Below the pieces are notes generated by a model. It searched no databases, was not told where the DNA came from, and worked only from the letters and a program-made list of their open reading frames with translations. The translations under genes were made by a program, and so were the position numbers. From Cavenderia fasciculata (lineage: Eukaryota; Evosea; Eumycetozoa; Acytosteliales; Cavenderiaceae), in NCBI RefSeq assembly GCF_000203815.1, contig NW_004457737.1, positions 1,736,001 through 1,800,000 of the forward strand: a DNA stretch of 64,000 nt, in the 5' to 3' direction. Below are positions 59,856 to 64,000 of this stretch, piece by piece; within the stretch, counting starts at the first letter, position 1, and every line of letters starts with the position of its first letter.

Positions 59856-60473
59856 ATGAATAGAAGAGGAGGTAATCGTGATGACGATGATGAAGATGAT
59901 GGGAAAAAGGATGAACAAGAGAACACAAAGATACCTAAACCATTATTCCCTCCACGCAAAGATATCCCACCTATCCCAAATCTAGACAATCCAGCATTCG
60001 AACCATCATTTATCTATAAACAAAGATTTAGAATGTCTGTCTATCAACTTAAACCAGTTGAAGTTAAAAAGGGTATGTAAAACAAAAGATCTCTCAGTTT
60101 AATGTTTCTTGTTATTTGTACTAACATTCTTATCTACTTCTACTCCTTAGACAAGATTGATAGATATTCACAATCATTTACATCATCAAGAGATACTGGT
60201 CAAAGTTTAGAGAATTCTTTACCTCTTCATTCTGGTTACTTTCCGACAGAGTTGACGGTAACAAAGAGAAAGAAGAGAAAGTCAATGATGACAAATGTAA
60301 ACAAGACATTGGATGGTCTTCAAAACCTAGAGAATCAAGGTGAAGAAGAAGAGGAAGTAGAAGAAGATGAAGAGGAATCAGATATGGAAGATGAAGAATA
60401 CGCTAGAGGTGAAGATATGGATGATGATGAAGACATATCTGTTAGTGGTGGTGAAGAAGAAGGTACCTTTTAA
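59856..60473 (+). CDS. RPC7-like subunit of RNA polymerase III
   Basis: Two exons (59856-60072, 60151-60473) give 179 residues. The N-terminus is MNRRGGNRDDDDEDD, followed by a Pro-rich stretch (KPLFPPRKDIPPIPNLDNPA) like the LFP segment of RPC7/POLR3G. Across the junction comes KIDRYSQSF, matching the family's DIERYS motif. A basic patch (TKRKKRKS) and a long acidic tail ending in GGEEEGTF complete the usual RPC7 plan. RPC7 belongs to the RPC3/RPC6/RPC7 initiation subcomplex of Pol III. These proteins are poorly conserved, so the call rests on motif order and the acidic tail. Confidence 0.72.
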
Positions 60474-60901
60474 ATCTAATCAAATCAAATCGAATCAAAG
60501 AAGAATCTATACAAACACACCGACCGACACAAAAAAGAATAAGAGATAGATCAAATTTAGCAATCAACCAGTCACATACATTCATTTCAATCGAGTATTT
60601 CATCCATCTATCTCTACCGAGAGACTGGCCAATCAAATAATTAACTAATCTTTTTTTGGTATAGAGGTATACCAAAAATAATAATCAAATCATGTTGTGG
60701 AATATTATTTATTATATATAGTGTAAATAGGACATCAACAAATAATAATAATAATTAATAATAATAATAATAGTAATATTACATAAACTAATTCAATCTA
60801 TTTGAATTTAAACAAAAGAAGAATAATATTTATTTACAAATAATTTAAAAGATTTGGTAAATGTACATTTGGTGTTGTGTTTTGTGGCACGATGATAAAA
60901 G
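60474..60901. other. Convergent 3' intergenic region
   Basis: 428 bp between two stops on opposite strands. It includes a ATCAAATCAAATC-type repeat just after the RPC7-like stop and an AAT-repeat stretch near 60740-60775. Nothing gene-like is seen. Confidence 0.45.
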
Positions 60902-61840
60902 TTAGTTGGTAGATTGTTCAATAGTATCAACAATAATGGTTGAAGGATTTAAATTGGCAATGGTTTCATTATTAATCATATTGTTGTTGTTGTTGTTGTT
61001 GTTGTTGGTATTGTTGGTGTTAGTATTAATACTAGTAGTTTTTGGAACCTCCTCCTTTTTGGTCAATCTGTGACAAATGTTATCAATGATTGGAACAAAT
61101 GCAGCATTCCAGATATATTTCTCTGTCTTTGTTCGTGTATATTGTATGCATTGATTGGCATAACCTTTTGCAGTCTTTGTAATGTATGATTTTGCATTAT
61201 CTTGAAGTACCTCTTTTGAGATTGATGATGGTATCTTGACGGTTGGTAGTACTATTGTAGCCACATAAGCTGTGCCTGCATCCATTGCAATTCCAGTGCC
61301 AGCCTCTACAAAGTTATCAACACCACCTTTTTCAGTATAGATCTTTGTTAATGGTTCAATAAGGCCATATGGTGTATACTTTTTGGCATTTGCACTTGAT
61401 ATGCCTGTAACGGTTCCATCATACATGAGGCCCCCAACCACTCCAATATAGGCTCCACCCATCATACCAAATCCGATAACAGCTGATGTACGTGTCGAAG
61501 ATAACATTGCTTCATTGCCCTTTTCTATTTGACCCTTTCCATAATGATAGAGCCCTTTGATATGTCCAATAGCTGGTGTATAGTTGGCTATACCTTCGAT
61601 ACTTTGTTTAAATGATTCTGATTGCACCATTTTACTGAAATCATTTGATAATGATTTAATAGCTTGTTGTGGATTCTTTGAGCTCTCTCCTATATCAAAT
61701 GATAGATATCAACTATCAATATATAATATTCATGTGTTCTATCTAATATAATATAATATATCAGCTCTGTCACAACTAATATCCTTACCTATGTAACCTT
61801 GGGCCAATTTGAATTGAGATGATATATTCTCCCAATTCAT
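60902..61840 (-). CDS. Protein of unknown function with Gly/Ala-rich hydrophobic segments
   Basis: Two exons (61789-61840, 60902-61689) give 279 residues. The first exon reads MNWENISSQFKLAQGYIG and joins in phase to ESSKNPQQAIKSLSNDF. I do not recognise the family. The middle has two glycine/alanine-rich hydrophobic stretches (TSAVIGFGMMGGAYIGVVGG; GTGIAMDAGTAYVATIVLPT) that could be membrane helices, with helical segments between and after them. The C-terminus is an Asn-rich tail, then NLNPSTIIVDTIEQSTN. The segment around ANYTPAIGHIKGLYHYGKGQ looks conserved. A membrane or toxin-immunity-like role would be guesswork. Confidence 0.65.
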
Positions 61841-62507
61841 TCTTTAGCGTTATATTTGTATATTTATATATAAATATATATAGATGGAGTAGAGAGGAAA
61901 CAAACTAGTTCAAATTTGAAAAAAAGTTTTCATCACACAAAGTAATATTTAATATTTTTACTCTTCACGAGCTGCTGTCTTCATTCAATTTTAAAACACA
62001 TCATTTTCTCAAATCATAATAATAATATCGTTAATATATAATGATCATTGGTGAATAGAGAAGGATGGCAACAGCAATTTATGTTGTATATCATAATCAA
62101 AGAATGGATATGTCGTAGATGATGAAGATCATACCCACACCGACAATCGTTTACGAAAAACTAACCACCCTTCAAAACTAAACACCCAATCTACTAACCT
62201 GCCAACAGATAATCTATGTTGGTCGTTGGGTGGTGAGGGGGTGTAGACTACTACAAATATTGGGAGTATACTCAACTTGTCCCTCTTGTATTACTATTAT
62301 ATTGAATTGTTTCCGTTCAAACAAGTTATTCATTTAATTTTATGGTGGCGGTAAATATTAAATTAAATTATTATTATTATTTATTATTAGTATTATTATT
62401 ATTATTATGTAGTCAATACTAATATTAATATTTATTTATTTTAGTTCACTATATAAATTATAATTATATAGTTAATTATAATTAACTATTTATATTGAAT
62501 AGAAAAA
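61841..62507. other. Divergent intergenic region
   Basis: 667 bp between divergent starts. The left part is TA-rich, the middle (about 62080-62290) is moderately GC-containing, and the right end has AT/ATT repeats and TAATTATAGTTAATTATAATTAAC-like palindromic DNA before the ankyrin start. No gene is recognised. Confidence 0.4.
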
Positions 62508-64000
62508 ATGGAGACATTATTATTTTTTAATGTTTTCAAGAATCAATTTCTAAGATTTAAATTATTTAAATCAGTTCACGATATTTCAATAATTGAATAC
62601 AACTCTTTTGATTATACAGAGAGTAATCGAATCCAACTCAACCCATTCTCATTCAACAACAACTATTACTTTGCCAATGAAAAGCACCAAGAAGTCAGGA
62701 GACTGGATTTTATCAAGGGTAGAGACTTGATCAAGCAGCACAGTAGTAATAATAATAATGATCAACGATCATTGGAATTGATTGGAAAATATGCAATGCC
62801 ATGGTCATTTATCAAACATTATCTACCATCAAAGGACCGTTTCGACAGCACTACAAGGGAGAAGGCAATCAAGCGATACTGCACCCATCCCAATGCAACA
62901 CTTGGTTGTTTGAGACGGTTGTTGGACTGGTCGCCAGACATTAACGCCGACGCAGAGTTGTTGGCTGATGTTGCCAAGGCTGGACACTTGGATATCCTCA
63001 TGTTTTTACAGGGTCGGTTCCAAGGAATCGAAGTGTCACCCAAAGCAATGGATATTACTGCTTTTCACGGCCATTTGCATATACTAGAGTATTTGCATTC
63101 GAGTGACAATGATTGCACGAAAAATGCAATGGATTGGGCTGCTTTTAATGGTCATTTGGATTGCGTTGCTTTTTTGCATTTCAATCGAACCGAGGGCTGC
63201 AGTCAGCTGGCTCTAGAGTACGCAGCGATCAACGGACACTTGTCCGTAGTGGAATTCCTCGACAAGAACCGTACTGAAGGATGCAACTACGTAAACTCAA
63301 TGGACTATGCAGCAAGCAACGGTCATTTGCCAATCGTCGACTACCTCAACCACAACCGCAGTGAAGGGTGCACTGTGCAAGCCATGGATGGGGCCAGCAA
63401 AAATAACCATATGGATGTAGTCGAATACCTCCATTTCAATCGTACAGAGGGGTGCTCAATAAACGCCTTGGATTCGGCTGCGGAAGGAGGCCATATTGAA
63501 ATAGTATCATTCCTAAATGACCATCGCACAGAAGGGTGTAGTATCCGAGCCATTGATTATACTGCAAGGGTCGGACACCTTTTAATCATCCAATTCCTAT
63601 CTCAACATCGTACAGAAGGATGTACAACCTATGCCATGGATTGGGTAAGTAGTAAAGTAATCCAAAAGTATACAACACAATATGTGAGAAGTCAAAACAA
63701 CTGTGCTGGGTTTTTCGCAACGAGTTTTGATTTTTAACATATGTAACATTACAATCAATCAACCATTCTAACAATCAGAATTCTCTATCTTTATCTATTT
63801 ATTTAGGCATCTGAAGGAGGATATTTACCAATTGTAGAATACTTACATTTCAATAGAAATGAAGGATGTACTCACAATGCTCTAGATAATGCGTCTAAAT
63901 ATGGATTCCTTCCAATTGTCATTTTCTTGAATGAGCATCGAACAGAGGGAGCTACGGTACAGGCTATGGACGAGGCCAGTGCAAACGGCCACATCGAGGT
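62508..64000 (+). CDS. Ankyrin-repeat protein, 5' part (runs off right edge)
   Basis: Exon 1 (62508-63644) and the start of exon 2 (63807 onward), 443 codons seen. After a unique ~150-residue N-terminal region come regular repeats of about 34 residues. Each reads roughly A(M/L)D.A..NGHL.IVE(Y/F)L..NRTEGC, for example MDWAAFNGHLDCVAFLHFNR and MDYAASNGHLPIVDYLNHNR. At least ten units are present and they continue past base 64000. The 162-nt intron falls inside a repeat, directly after MDW, and the reading frame resumes with ASEGGYLPIVEYLHFNRNEG. It belongs to the large dictyostelid ankyrin family. The partner is unknown. Confidence 0.85.

Overview
The window is nuclear DNA from a social amoeba (dictyostelid, Amoebozoa). 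The intergenic DNA and the short introns (mostly 60-100 nt, GTA(A/T)G donors, T-rich acceptors) are extremely AT-rich. Coding sequence is visibly richer in GC. Many proteins carry Asn, Gln, Ser or Asp/Glu runs written as CAA, AAT and TCA repeats, and A-rich stretches often precede start codons. Coding sequence looks less AT-biased than I would expect for Dictyostelium discoideum, so a Cavenderia- or Heterostelium-like species is my guess. That placement is inference.

Layout, left to right. 1-431: 5' end of a membrane protein (-). 1505-3605: an SK-type channel-like gene (+) with an abnormal selectivity filter. 6014-7086: FSH1-type serine hydrolase (+). 7255-9663: NCA2 (-). 9812-11820: CCDC93 of the CCC/Commander complex (-), divergent from COQ9 (12058-13195, +). 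13538-15246: protein with a forkhead-like winged helix (-). 17391-21402: GRAM-GRAM-TBC-EF-hand RabGAP (-). 22439-29313: SMCHD1-like GHKL ATPase with an SMC hinge (-). 29556-30197: unknown (-). 31025-33553: ankyrin-type protein (+). 33746-34824: quinone-oxidoreductase-like MDR (+). 34969-37442: histone H4 plus an inverted partial copy of its 3' end, enclosing decayed coding sequence and a degenerate tandem repeat. 37862-38922: unknown (-). 39389-40225: Rab GTPase (+). 40509-43273: RAD21 cohesin kleisin (-). 44519-45553: unknown membrane protein (+). 45648-55290: giant USP9X-like deubiquitinase (-). 56253-59677: TMCO4/DUF726 hydrolase (+). 59856-60473: RNA polymerase III RPC7-like subunit (+). 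60902-61840: unknown (-). 62508-64000: ankyrin protein running off the right edge (+).

There is no operon or single pathway. These are ordinary, independently transcribed eukaryotic genes covering chromatin (H4, RAD21, SMCHD1-like), trafficking and endosomes (Rab, RabGAP, CCDC93), mitochondria (NCA2, COQ9), ubiquitin, transcription and ion transport. Non-coding items of note are a structured GC-rich element followed by a T-run (about 39178-39284), a nuclear large-subunit rRNA fragment (about 30431-30620), and the H4 inverted duplication.

Three genes (RAD21, TMCO4-like, RabGAP) need a one-base frame change at a homopolymer. In RAD21 the change coincides with a perfect A AAA AAG slippery heptamer. 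Sequencing error is the simplest common explanation, but it can be tested. Exon boundaries below were placed by eye from GT..AG sites and checked by reading-frame phase.
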